From Trichobilharzia regenti (Eukaryota; Platyhelminthes; Trematoda; Strigeidida; Schistosomatidae): a stretch of 64,000 nucleotides of DNA. Location: positions 48,856,352 through 48,920,351 of the forward strand of contig OX235270.1 in assembly GCA_944472135.2 (NCBI GenBank), read 5' to 3'. Positions 8,590 through 21,100 of the stretch are shown piece after piece. A program made the translations under genes and the position numbers. The first letter of the stretch is position 1; each line of letters starts with the position of its first letter. Below the pieces are notes generated by a model. It did not search any database, was not told where the DNA came from, and was given only the letters and a program-made list of their open reading frames with translations.

Positions 8590-11500
8590 GTCTGTTTTCG
8601 ACATAGAACTTTGCACCGATGTGCGGCAGTTCAAGTCGCCACACTCCCTCCGTGTAGCACACAAAGCAAGAGAAAAAAGTAGAAATGCATAATGGAGACA
8701 GTAAACAGGGCTGTGAGGAAAAGGAATAGTAATAACGAAGAACAAAACAGTTTCATCGGAAATCATAAGTCACAGGGAGTGGATGCATCTGCGCCAGCCA
8801 TTGAAAACGATTTTGAGCCAATCACCAATTGTTTCCAACCATTAGTTTTTACCATCCCGAGGACACCAACCGGGAAGTCTACACCTTCCTACGTGGTTGG
8901 CTTAAACTAACTGTTGTATATTCAATTGACTGGTGTCATGTTCTGGTTTGACCGCCGCTAGCTCTTTTCCAGCCTGACCCTATGTCAGGTAACATTGCCC
9001 GTCGAGGAAGGCGATCGATGGCGAGGCATACGTAACACACGTCCTACCCATCTCAGTCGATGTAGTTCCACAGCCTCGTCAATTGATTTCCCCTCCTTAC
9101 CTAGAACTCGACCGAAGTCTGACCTCAATATTGCTCACCTTATTATACCACTTCACACAGGAGATAGAGCGCGGGCATCTGTGGTCGAAGACAGCTAATC
9201 CTTTTATGTCTCCCACTCTCAATGGCCAGGTCTCACAGCTAGCCATAAAAGAGGACGGAGCGAAGTGCCGAGCAGTACATCCGCCCTTTGGTCGATAGTC
9301 GGATATCTCGTCTAAGCCAGAGACGGCGTAAACTGGCATATGCGAAACTAGGCCTCTGTATCCATGTTGAGATTTCGTCAGAGATCAACCCGTTGGGACT
9401 GGCTGATGGTACTTCCCAAATAAGAGAAGTGGTCAACGTGCTCTACCGCTTCACCCCGTATTTCTAAACTACGAGTCAGTGTAATCCAGTCCTGTAACAT
9501 CATCTTACATCTGGCGGAAGCGAATCGCATGACAAACATTCGTAGATCACAGCTCAAGGTGTTCAGAAGACTGCATTTTGTCAGGATCCTCGCCTAGAAG
9601 GACTATATCATCTGCATATTCTAAGTCAACAAGATTATTCCCTGTTAGCAAGTCAATCCCTGTGTCTCTAAAGTGAGTTAGGGTTAAATCCATCAGTGCA
9701 TCTATGATGAAGTTGAATAGAAACGAGGATAATGGGTATCCTTGACGGACACCACTAGTTGTCACCAGTTAAGATGACAACTCGTCGTAAGTCCTCACCT
9801 GGCTGCATGACTTCGAGTAGAATGCTTTAATCGGTGCAAACTTTTACAGTCAAACATCGCCAGAGTATATCTCGGTCGACAGAAACGAATGTCGCCTTCA
9901 GGTCAAGAATTATAATGATTGTTGGACGCCAGTAGGAATGCCTGTGTTCTAGAATCTGTCGAAGGGTGAAGATATGATCAATAGAACCTCTTCTTGGTCT
10001 AAAGCCTGCCCGGTTCTCTCGTGTTCGTGTCTCCCGAGCACCACTTAGTCTACGCATTATTATTGAGCCTAGAACTTCATATACCATATCAGTCAAGCTA
10101 ATCCTCATGTGATTATCACAGGAAGACTTGTCCCCCTTCTTGTATATCGGAATTATCAATGACTTACACCAACCCGACGGGACTTCCTCTGATTCTCAGT
10201 GGCTGTCTAAGACTTTAGTTAACGCAGACAGCAAACTGTCTCTACCATTCTTAAACACCTCTGGAGTCATTCCATCGGGTCCTGCTGCTTTGCCTTGTTT
10301 CAGACTAGTGACAGCTTAAGTAACCTCAGTTAGGGACGGAGGACCTGTGTCTATATCCCATTCTGGGAGGTGTTGGATGGTCGGAAGGTTGAGCGTGGCT
10401 CTACGCCAATTAAACTGTTCCTCATAATGTTGTTTCCAGCGTTCCGGTCGTCTATCCTGGGAGCTAATTATGGTGCCATTCTTCTCAGAGATTGTTTCAC
10501 TTATCATTTGCCTTTTACCACCTGTTTCCCTGATAAGCCTAAATAGTTTTCTGGTGTTACCAGTCGGCGATGCCTTTTCCATCTCGTTCGCTTTTCTCGC
10601 CTACCACCATACATGGTCGTCACGATGACTTCTTGTTAGTTCGCGTTTAAGTAGCTTTCGCTTTTCGTCATATCTGGAGCTCGCCGGAATCAGTCTTCTC
10701 GCGTCAATAAGTTTGGAAGAGGCGGTGGAGATCTAATGGCTCTTACTAACTTTTGATTTTAGCTAATTAATAGCTTTTACAGCTGTGCCTACAGCTAACT
10801 GTATGTTGTACCAGGCTACCTCAGGGGAAGTTCTGCTGTTGACCTCGGACACTCGTTTCGCTATTCCCTCCTTAAATAGGGACTCGGTGTCTCGATCTAC
10901 TTGGGGACGTAATTGTTTCGCTTCCATCAATTTCTTATGTCCGTTTAGTCGTAAGCATAAAGGTGCACGGACCAGAGCGTAGTCGGAGTCTACTCACGTG
11001 TTCCAAAAGGAGCAGCAGTCTTCTACTGATCCTCGTCAACGATACCCCATGGCTATGTGGTCTATCTGAGTCCAGCGTTGATTGGATGGAGGTCGTCAGG
11101 TCATGCAAGGTCTCTCTTTGTGCCTTAAGTTAGTGCTGACTAGGAACAGATGATTATCTGAGTAAAACTGTAGAAGACGATTACCATTGTTGGTTAGTCG
11201 GCAGGGAACTCTATATGTACGAACTGCGTACTTCTCAGTCTGGCACACCTTCCCTACTTGGGCATTGAAGTCGCCTGCTAAAACAACTATATCTAAACGT
11301 TTTGGTTTTTGCAGCAAATTAGATAGTTTCAGGTAAAAGTAATCCTTTAGTTCATCCGAACTGCAGTCTGCTGGGGCGTAAGCGGAAATTACGAAAAGAC
11401 GACGGGTAACGCATTCCTGGCTTCTTCTAACGGACCCATTCAGACGGGCCACACCCATACGACTATCTACTATGATCCAGTTAAGAAGTGATTTTTCTGC

Positions 11501-11950
11501 CATAACACTCATTGCTATCCATACACCTATGAGTGCTCGCGAACTAGCTGAGGGGTCTCCTGACACCCTTAAAGTGAATTTTGTAGATTCACATTTGACC
11601 GGGTGAGGTTAAATGAAACAACATACATCCTAGCTCTAGATGCCAGAGTTCTTGCTAGTGATGCCTGTTGTCCCATTTGGCAGAGGGTTCTGACGTTATA
11701 TCCTCCTATATGAAGTTGGCGATGTGGCTTTAAAAGGCTATCTAGGGTGTTTCTATGGCTCTCATCGTTATTTGTGGTCACAGAGTGAAATGAAGGTGCC
11801 TCACTAACATGAAGAATAGTACTAACTGTAGTAGGGGAATTAGATGGTGGTGATGTGGCTAGAGGAGAATGATGCTTAGGAAGGCTTCGTGTGCTTTTGG
11901 AAGTGCCAAAGTAAGACAAAATCCGTTCATAGCCTCTAGGACTTCATCTG
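8590..11950 (-). mobile_element. RTE-2: degraded near full-length RTE-type LINE
   Basis: Pieces of one minus-strand RTE protein occur in order from high to low coordinates. The endonuclease start is at 11919-11569 (GYNVRTLCQMGQQASLARTL). Endonuclease core with VLAGDFNAQVG is at 11566-11096, and the linker at 10582-10316. RT with [15 protein letters not shown] is at 10159-9827, and GVRQGYPLSSFLFNF to [13 protein letters not shown] at 9765-9547. The C-terminal WPLRVGDIKGLAVFDHRC region is at 9436-9097. The 3' end near 8590-8690 carries the family tail (CAGA repeats and a block shared with 22.9, 31.5 and 34.0 kb). Many stops and frameshifts make it dead. Confidence 0.85.
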
Positions 11951-12009
11951 CTTGAAGGCGTAGGTAACAATCAAAAAAGCCAGCCACGATACATGCTAGA
12001 TCACACCGA

Positions 12010-12115
12010 CCTACCTGTCTAATAATACTGGTTGACAGACTGAGACTTCGCCGTGTAAATTTGCATACAAGTGAAACAGTTCAAGTTGCCACACCCTATA
12101 TACGATTTGGAGAAA
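12010..12115 (-). repeat. RTE-2 3'-end fragment
   Basis: The block containing cagttcaagttgccacac matches the 3' terminal region of RTE-2 copies at 8.6, 31.5 and 34.0 kb. Only the tail is present. Confidence 0.45.
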
Positions 12116-12179
12116 GTATCCAAAAATGAAAACTCAAAGGAACTATAACGAGCAATTGCTAACAGTAGGTTTTTATAGT

Positions 12180-13300
12180 TTCCTTTGTCTTTTCCTATTT
12201 GTCGTAGGGGTAGTAGAATTTTTCACACAATAACTAAAAAAAGTGGAGGCAATTCAATTCACTTATGAATTAGAAAGTCAGGAAGGGGAGCTTCCAATGC
12301 TAGATTACTGCGTAAAAAAGAGAGGAGATTGGAAGTTAAACACTAGTGTTTACAGGAAGCCCGCATATTCAAACAGATATTTGGATTTCCGATCATCCCA
12401 TCCTATGTCAGTGAAAATAGGATTGGTAAAATGTTTAAGTAATAGATTACAAAACTAAGTAGTACCAAGGAAAATTTTATACAGGAAGTGAGCAATATAA
12501 GAGAAGCTTTGAAACTTAATAATTACCCTGATAATTTGGTCAGACAGTATGTAGGGAGATATAATAATAAAATAAATAATGATAGTAGTGATAGGGATAG
12601 TAACAAAAGTAATAATAATAGTGGTATTAATGACGACATGCATGTCAAATATGCGCATGACAACACCGACAATAAGAAATCTAAATCATAAGTAGTAACT
12701 CCGTTCAAGGAAGTAATCTCGGAAACCTTACGCAGAATTTTTAACAAAGCAGGAGTAAAAGTAGCATACAAACCCACAAACTCAATTAGAAACAAGCTTT
12801 TTCGGTTAAAGAATCAATCCTATGGAGCCTTTAAAACAAAACAATTTAGTTTATCTAATACCTTACCTGCAATGATTGCAGGTCAAATTAGTAGTACAGG
12901 GTCAGTCAGATTAGCTGAACATAAAATCCTAGCAAAATCTAGATCATTTGACTCGAATAAGATAAGAAATCTAGAGAGTAGTTCAGCTATAGCACTTACT
13001 ATATGCAGTTACACCCAACCATACAATAGGATGGGATAGGATGACAGTTTCAAAATCTAATGTCACAGGGTGGAGGGAGAGATTGATAACAGAAGCTTTG
13101 TTTATCGAATCAACTGCAAATACATGTAACAGGAGTGATTCAACACCTGTCCCAGATATCTGGAAAATTCTACTACCCCTACGACAAATAGGAGAACAAA
13201 GAAAACTATTAAACTCAAGTTTCGAAGTCGTCTGATTATAATTGATATGATTATGAACACTAAATTTTGTTCGAAACGTCATCCAGTAAATAATACCGTT
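12180..13300 (+). pseudogene. Penelope-like element relic (RT thumb to C-terminus)
   Basis: The piece at 12243-12458 encodes IQFTYELESQEGELPMLDY and then SVYRKPAYSNRYLDFRSSHP. These are hallmark Penelope RT motifs (a final-strand FT-E, PFLD-like block, then YRKP-T-x-RYL-x-F-SHHP). Downstream pieces in other frames give NIREALKLNNYP, RIFNKAGVKVAYKPTNSIRN and RERLITEALFIES (near 13070), the usual C-terminal run of these elements. A run of Asn and Ser codons near 12550-12620 is a simple-sequence expansion. Multiple frame breaks make it a relic. A second copy lies at 23.7-24.7 kb. Confidence 0.7.
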
Positions 13301-14060
13301 TCTCTGCACACTGTACATTTTGTCAGTGTTCTCACCTAGTACGATGAGATTGTCTACTGGTAACAAGTGGTACCATCACGTCCAAATGGTTTATTTTAGA
13401 TCAGAAACATGAATCGCAACCTCACTTACAGTTTAGGGAGCTAATGTTTAAATACCATTATGTAGTTGTTAGACGATGTGCAAATTCAGCATTGCAGGAG
13501 GCCAGTTGGACTGCTCCTTTAAGTGTTCACTCCGTTTTATTGATCTCTTCTGAGAGGTAATTAAAGTATTGTCTCCCTCAAAAACAGTTGCTCTTATCAC
13601 TGTTTTAATGCAACCCGTTTCTCTAAAGTACTGTCTGGTTGTCGCCTACTACTTTTAACGAGACTTTTTTCCAATCTTCACTTCAATAGCTTTCACTCCT
13701 CATGTTTGCAGTGAAGTAGAATTAGTCTTTTCGTATCTATCAATTTGCATGAATTTATAGAAATCCACAGACTATTGTTAAATTCTAATTTCAGCTTATC
13801 TGAAACCTCTGCCATTGTTTCTACAGCTGACTAGATATTATACCATGCAATCACAGAACTAGAATATCAACCCCACACAGGTACAGTGAGATCAGTCTAT
13901 CCAGCTTGACAGCCTTTAATTCACTTTCGACAAATGGACAGCATTGCGCTGAGTCCAGTAGGACTTTTATTGACTAATGCGTTTGTCATACATTGAAAAT
14001 CTGTCTGGTGACTTTACCGTCAAGGTGTTTTCTATAAGAGATGATATCATCGTTATATGT
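13300..14060 (-). pseudogene. Old RTE-2 relic
   Basis: On the minus strand a short piece near 13366-13310 reads LPVDNLIVLGENTDKMYS, a decayed form of the RTE-2 stretch [19 protein letters not shown]. The YADD motif is lost. Weaker similarity to the RTE-2 linker and N-terminal regions continues to about 14060. It is much older than the copy at 8.6-11.9 kb. Confidence 0.55.
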
Positions 14061-14358
14061 CGATAAGTATGACAATGAAATCAGTCAGCTGAATACCGTT
14101 AACTCGGCGAAAAAATCTACCAACCTGACAAGTGAGGAAGAAATTTGCAATCAACCACATTTCTAGACCTATTTTTCAGTTGCAAAGAGGATGTCTCAAC
14201 AAAGCGGATGAGTTACAATTTTGTTTATTCATCACATTTTGGTGACACAAACAGTAACCCTAACTAATTTTTATTTTTGTTTGACGAATTTTAAAACCAA
14301 TAGGAACTGTTATTCAGGCGATAATAACGCGCGAAAAATTGCTATAATGAAGTAGGTG

Positions 14359-14552
14359 TTTATTTACAGATTGTATAGTAGATTTGTTAATTCTTTTGTG
14401 TCTGGCTGAGTCCATGTCACATTGTAACGTTACACAAAAAACACTGTAAAACACAGACCGTATTCTCGGGTAGACGACTAGCGAAGAGATGCAAAACAAT
14501 GTATTTTGGTATGGATGTGTATACTTACTCAGAGGTAAGCGATACATTTATT
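14359..14552 (-). promoter_or_regulatory. Candidate macoilin polyadenylation signals
   Basis: Two AATAAA hexamers read on the minus strand, at 14552-14547 and 14364-14359, are 65 and 250 nt past the stop codon. Which one is used cannot be told from sequence. Confidence 0.4.
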
Positions 14553-14614
14553 TAAAAATTGCTTTATCGTAGTAGTAATAATAATAACAATAATTATATG
14601 AATAATAATAATAA

Positions 14615-15148
14615 TTAGGTTGCATCAGCAGCTAAATTTTGCTGTTGTTTTTGGTCCTTCTGTTGACGTGCAGTTAAACAACCACCAGAAAGTGATGTGA
14701 CTATAGGTGTTTCTTTATAATTATTAAATATTTGCATATCTCTATGCATTGAGTAGTTGGCGTTTGATGAACAAGAAGACGATGAAGATGAGGAAGAACA
14801 GGTTTCAGATGGCAATACACAAGACGATGACAGGTTAGTATTAAAATGTGCAGTTGAAGAGCATCCATGGTTAGTGTTACCTCTAAAAAGAATCTGATGA
14901 TGATTTTGCTTAGTTTTATAGCGGTAAGTTGCCTGGTCAGAGCTTTTAGGGTAGTGATAGCCTGTCAGATTGGTGAATGAAGCTATTGGTGGCGTAGGTG
15001 ACGTTACACAAAATCTAGGATTTTGTGAGTAACCATTATTATTATGATCATACTTTCCCGAAGTGGGGTGAATAAACATGCTCTCAAGTGTGTTCGTAGA
15101 AGCGCCAGAAAATACTATATCGGAATTGCCTGACAGCATTGATGAAAT
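14615..15148 (-). CDS. MACO1: Macoilin last exon with stop codon
   Basis: This exon encodes a 177-residue tail rich in Asn and Ser, with a serine run ([12 protein letters not shown]), ending [17 protein letters not shown] residues and TAA at 14617-14615. It is longer than the vertebrate tail. Possible AATAAA signals on the minus strand lie at 14552-14547 and 14364-14359. Confidence 0.8.
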   Translation of the reverse strand: MSSMLSGNSDIVFSGASTNTLESMFIHPTSGKYDHNNNGYSQNPRFCVTSPTPPIASFTNLTGYHYPKSSDQATYRYKTKQNHHQILFRGNTNHGCSSTAHFNTNLSSSCVLPSETCSSSSSSSSCSSNANYSMHRDMQIFNNYKETPIVTSLSGGCLTARQQKDQKQQQNLAADAT

Positions 15149-18100
15149 CTAAATATTCAAAGTAGAAAAAAAGTAGTTTATCATCAGTATTACGACTGCA
15201 ATACTGACTAAGTTAACAGTTAGCTTACCTTTCATAAAAACTTCAAACATGGAGATGGAAATCGGTGAGCAAGTCATGACACGAGCAAAACGTTTTCCTC
15301 ACTGACCATTGTACTACAACACATATCAATAATAATTAGGCAAACCATAATTATTCTAAAGCTGCTGTTATAAAGGCAACATAATTCTTGATAAATTTTT
15401 GCTTCATACATAAAGTCCTAACAAAATCTTGCTGTTGAAAGAAAAGATATAGAAGCATCGGTTGACGATGACACATTACTGACAAACGCAATGAAAGCTA
15501 ACCATATTGTCAGAAGCAAATTAGAACAGTCATAGATTCATTGTAGAAAGATGTTTTCTGCACTCTATGCTTGACTCCACAAAGAACCAAAATGAAAACT
15601 ACATCGAAAATTAATTTAACGAAATCGTTTCAGGCAAATAAGTTAGTATGGGTTTTTAAAAATTTCAAAATATAGTGTATCATCACAAAGAATATCATTG
15701 AAGATAGATGTGCAGATAATGTAACGAAGAAACCTAGGATTGTGTTGATCTACACCATTTTAACTGCTTTAATAACCAAAACATGTCAGCTCAATGTTTT
15801 GCCAGTGTGGTGAGAGCAGGCTGCTAGCCGATTGGTTGGCACTAATCTACGTTAAGGTCTAGGTCACTAATATGGGCCGTGAGAAAATATGAACAAGCCT
15901 GAGTCAACAACCAATCACAGCAAAGTTAACGTGGCAGAATATGATTCGCAGAGAGAACTCTATTTGTCAAGGAATCCCGAAACAACCAATCAGAAGCCTG
16001 CGTTTGTCTACCTAAACAACCAATCAGATGACTGCGATTGTCTATAATAATGTAGTTGAAAGATGTATAAATACGTGTTGATTTTCATAATAAAACGATC
16101 TGTTGCCTGGCCCTTGTCTTCTGTTGTTACATTTGGTGTCGCTGCCTACCGACAAATGGAAAGCCTATGCCCTGCTGTTTTTGATGGAGACATATGGATC
16201 TTCGGGCAGGACTTCAAGGCTTCTGCGCTGTTGAGTGGCGTTCAAGATCTGCCAGCGATGGAGCTGCTACTTGAGACGCTGCTGGGAGGTCGGGCGAAAG
16301 CAGCATATGAAGGTGTCGGCCGAAGTATGGACGAATGTTCGACAGGGTCAGGCAAACAGTTTCCAAAGTGGGAAGGACCATATATGGTCACTTCGAGATG
16401 GGGTTACGCAGACACAGTCGCAATGGCGAACAATGAGAGGCGCGTGAACGTCAGCGAGCTCCAGAAATGGATACAGCGAGACAAGCCAACGATGACGCCT
16501 GCACCAAGTAGATCAAGCCGACTTCAGTCGCACGTATTTGACGGGGGGACGAGTGTGGTGAGAGCAGGCTGCTAGCCGATTGGTTGGCACTAATCTACGT
16601 TAAGGTCTAGGTCACTAATATGGGCCGTGAGAAAATATGAACAAGCCTGAGTCAACAACCAATCACAGCAAAGTTAACGTGGCAGAATATGATTCGCAGA
16701 GAGAACTCTATTTGTCAAGGAATCCCGAAACAACCAATCAGAAGCCTGCGTTTGTCTACCTAAACAACCAATCAGATGACTGCGATTGTCTATAATAATG
16801 TAGTTGAAAGATGTATAAATACGTGTTGATTTTCATAATAAAACGATCTGTTGCCTGGCCCTTGTCTTCTGTTGTTACACCAGAACTATGGGATGTTTTC
16901 CTTACATACCCTTAAAATATGTGATACGGAAACAAACCAAACTTATACGACAATTTCCCAGTCACACAAACAAACAACTGAAGAAAAAAAAAACTATTTC
17001 TTAGTGTGAAACGAATGAAGACGATAAGAAAATCGAAGAATTTTTGATCTCAAATATTTACCTGTTGTTTATCATAGTTGAAATCTTTATCTCCTGTCGG
17101 GAAATAATCAGTATACAAATTAGACGGCGACTGAGTTGTTGTTGCTGCTGATATCGCAGTATATCCACCAAGACTGACAGAATCGTATGTTTTAGTAGCC
17201 TTTGGTAAACACTCAAGTTGTTCTATTTTCACCGTAAGCTCAAGAATTTGTAAGTCACGCTGTTTAAGCGTTTCTACAAACAAAAAAGAGGAAATAGAAA
17301 CAGACTCTACACTTCAGCAAAATGAAATACAACTCAAAATTCACTCAAACGAACGCAAATGACAAGTGTGTAAGATAACTTTTACAACAGTTGTGTTCAG
17401 AGAATTTTACAAATAGTAAGCATATGTACAATATTAAAAACCATTGAGAAAAACTGAGTCGAAGCACTTGAGGGATAGGTAAAATTTCGATTAGCTAGTA
17501 AATATTACTGCACCTATATTTATAAGATTCTTCCAAAATTGAAAATTTTGAAACAACTAAAACAAGTATGATATCGAAACACTAAGCTGATGACTAATGA
17601 GTTATGCTGTTCAACTACAAATTATTGGTTAAGATAGTCAGTTATAACACACGTGTTATTTCCAAATGTGTCTGTTGTGTCGATAAAAGTCTTTGAATGC
17701 AACTGGAACATTTATAAACCAAACTGAATATATATTCTTCATTATCTATGGCCGGTTTACTTTGACGACATATTATGCATTAAGAGTGAATTTTCAGATG
17801 TTATTTTTGTTGGTGAATCTTAGTCGCCTTATTGCTTATCACATATAGCAATCTGAATTAGCGTATTGCCAGACTACTGCAAATTGAGTTTAACAGGTAG
17901 AAAACAGAAAAATGTTTTCCGCAACGCAAAACTATCTCGACTTCTTAATATACGAATGCCACTTTGTAACCTCTCTCAGAGGTATTTCTTTTAACCGATG
18001 GGTTTCAAATAGCTGATCTATGGCCAAAAATAAGCAATTTATGGTTATTTACTTATTTTTTCGGCTGTCAGAGAAGAAATCGGAGGCGAATGGGACACGT

Positions 18101-21100
18101 GTTGAGTAACATCATGCACTCGGTTCTCGAATAGAACGCAAATAATAAACGACAACTTGGCATCTGGGGATGATATAGATTTTCTTTTGATTACAGCTTG
18201 ATTCCACACAGTACTTTTTGGTACAAGTATGGAATTTTCAGCATGTGATATCGGTAGCCCAAATTTCGCAGGCAGACCAATGATATATGAGGAGATGAGA
18301 GCTTATGGCCAATCGTCGAGCCGACTAAAAATGACTAAATGGAGATGTGATGCTAAGGCACTGTATTTCACTCGGGACTTAATAATAATTATTATTATAA
18401 ATAATAATCATAGAGAATATCTAAAGTAGCTTTCAAGTATGTTCATTACATGATATGTTTCAGTGAACAATAAGTTTTGTTGGATAATATTTCCATTACA
18501 GAAAAGGTGGACGTATTAATAGCTTTTGCTGTCTAATACCAGATGTATTCAACCATACTATGACACACTTAGAGGATAGACCTGTAAACATTCGGATAAT
18601 CGCATGACAGCTTCCTAAGATTCAGTCCGAATAGTACCGATCACAGTGGTGAATAAATAGTGAATGCATCTCATTGACCATCACTTATCACATAAAAGAC
18701 TACATGCACCATTGAGAGCTGCCATATATCAGATTGTGAAACCACAAAAGATGAAAGCGTGCAAGGAATATTTTATGTACACTATCATTCGAAAAATTTT
18801 GAATAATGCAATTACTTTTAGTGCCGATTAGCTTGAGTGTACGAGCAGTGGGGATAATGAAATAGTTCAAAGCAAAGGAAATTCTACAATCTCCGATTGT
18901 CATGATGTAATATTGGAATTAGGAATCCAAATAAATATGAGAAAACGCACGCACAAGTCAAAAATAAAGTGTTATTGATGCTGTGGTTGCCTGTAAACAA
19001 TTGGGAATGTAAAAAGTTTACATTCCAAATGTGCTGCGTGGAAAGTAGAAAATGAAGTAACATCACAATAATAAGCCAGTCGTGGCCTTTATGCAGTGAA
19101 ACATTTAATGCATCGAACTCAACAAATGGGACACTTGAAATCTTTAATCCTAATGGAATTAGGTGAATTTTGAAAAGAACGATAGTTGAGTAGGGTGTTC
19201 GTGAATAGGTGCAACAATAGCTACCATGCAGGTCGGATAATAACAATCAATCGCATAGGATCACGAGATTTGATCCTGATAGAGACTGTCATCCAGTGAA
19301 CCACGCGCAAACAGGCTGGCAGCGTCCCTGAAATCTCGATCTTATCTAGCGAAAGTAGTGAAATTTGTTAGTTCCACTTAATGACTTTTTCTGTAATATA
19401 AAAGTAGTACTCCTTATGATCCAAATTTAATGGATTAATATTTTTTGATGCAATTGTGTTGTCTGAGCTGGATGATTCATTTGTGAGGCCTTCATTGTTC
19501 CACTAGGAAACATCTTCAGCGCATACTTCAGTATGAAGTGAGCATTTAGATTTCTCCACGAGTTTATTAGTCACACAAAGAAAGTCATCTTACATATATC
19601 AAGGACGTCTCAGAAATCACTGCATGACTTCTTCAAACCTGTAGAAATTGATGTCTCTCATAAACCATCATCTACAAAATAAATTGCGACGATTGTGGAA
19701 AACACTACATTAGCCAAAGTGGAAGCCCTGTAATTCTTTGTATCCATGATCACACACTAACTGTAGAAGACATGACATTCTCTCCCTTATATCTCTGCAT
19801 ACAGACAAACACGGACAGCATTTCGATTGGAATAGCTTTCGAATGATAGGAAGAGGAAACACCAAGAACGCCAGAGAGCTTCTGGAAGCCTGGTATTCCA
19901 GTGAATCGGTAATTAAAAGGCACATTTGATTAGAAAAAATTTACCAGTTCATGAGAGGAAAACCTAATGCTCAAAAAGTCAAACTTCAGGTCAAGGAAAC
20001 AATCAATATCAATATAAATAAACTAGAGGGTGTAGAGACAGACAACAGCAACCAGTCATGTTCGAGGTTGCCAGGAGAGATGACTAAAATATTCGTAGAG
20101 AAATCGCAAAGCTCAACTCAAATTGAAGTAAGCACTGAAGATGTTGCAACGAGAACTTCGCAACCATCCAGCTTAGAGAACACGAATGCATCAGAGTCAT
20201 CCACCTAAGCTACAAATCTTCTTTATTATGCGGATTGCAATTCACCAAATATATAATGAATCTCGGAATCTGTGCTATTAAACCAACAAGTGAAAATAAG
20301 GTGGAAAACACTTACTGTTTAGTTCAGTTATTTCTCGTACAGATGTGTGGTATAATGTGAGCAACTCTTGTTTCTGCCAGTTCTCCGTTCGTAAATTACT
20401 CGCTAAGCGTTCTCTTTCTTCATTTGCTAAATTAAAACAGTTTTCTAAAAATGCATGTCTATGTTTATTTGTCGATGTTTCATGATTATTACTCGTGCCG
20501 TTAGCATTTTTATCCTCAGAACTCAAAATTCTACAACAAGTATCTTTGCCTGCTAAATGCCCCGACTGAAGTTTAGATGTCGACGAATGTGGTTCATACT
20601 GGTGAGAACCGCCATTAACGCCGACGTCACTACTGTTTTTGAACTGATATTGGTTAAACATTTCTTTGTCAATTGGTCAGAAGGACTCATTTGAGAGGCT
20701 AGTGTTAAATTTTCACGATGCTTGATAGCTAATCTAAGTGTATAAAGTTTTGATTCAAGAAGCTGACGCAATTTACAGCAATAATTATTCATAACATTAT
20801 GAGCATCATTTTGCTGAAGTATTGTATCAGCATTGGTTGCTACCTCATTACTAGCGGATTCTCTGAAACAATTAAAAAAGGCAACGAGAATTAAAACGAA
20901 TTTCGCCTGCATTTCTATATATTTTAATAAATAAAAACATGAACTGCGCTTTTTTCAGAAAAACATACGGCAGTAGAGAAAGCCATTTGTACAAATATTC
21001 AAGAACTTAGAAAAGAAACCAATAAAAATGAGGTAGTATCCTCGATACGATTCATGCCCTTGACTCGAGTTGTGCTTAATAAAATAACAACTGCATATTT

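Larger units (their letters stand above)
15806..16879 (+). mobile_element. Short LTR retrotransposon with identical LTRs, internal deletion derivative
   Basis: Two 326-bp LTRs (15806-16131 and 16554-16879) read the same throughout by eye and are bounded by TG and CA. The element is flanked by a 4-bp target duplication CCAG (15802-15805 and 16880-16883). The LTR carries CAAT-like blocks, TATAAATA and AATAAA. A primer site begins TGGTGTCGCTGCC at 16134 and a purine tract (ACGGGGGGACGAG) precedes the right LTR. Only 422 nt of interior remain. It sits in the last macoilin intron. The 4-bp duplication and integrase-like tail point to the Ty3/Gypsy side. Confidence 0.92.

Noticed and set aside
10128..10319. 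63-aa plus-strand ORF, identical at 35376-35567
   Set aside because: At first it looked like a conserved small gene in two copies, but it is antisense to RTE-2 and conserved only because the block itself was recently copied.
18884..19246. 120-aa hydrophobic minus-strand ORF
   Set aside because: No family match, no splice signals, within a macoilin intron, and AT-rich DNA easily gives such frames.
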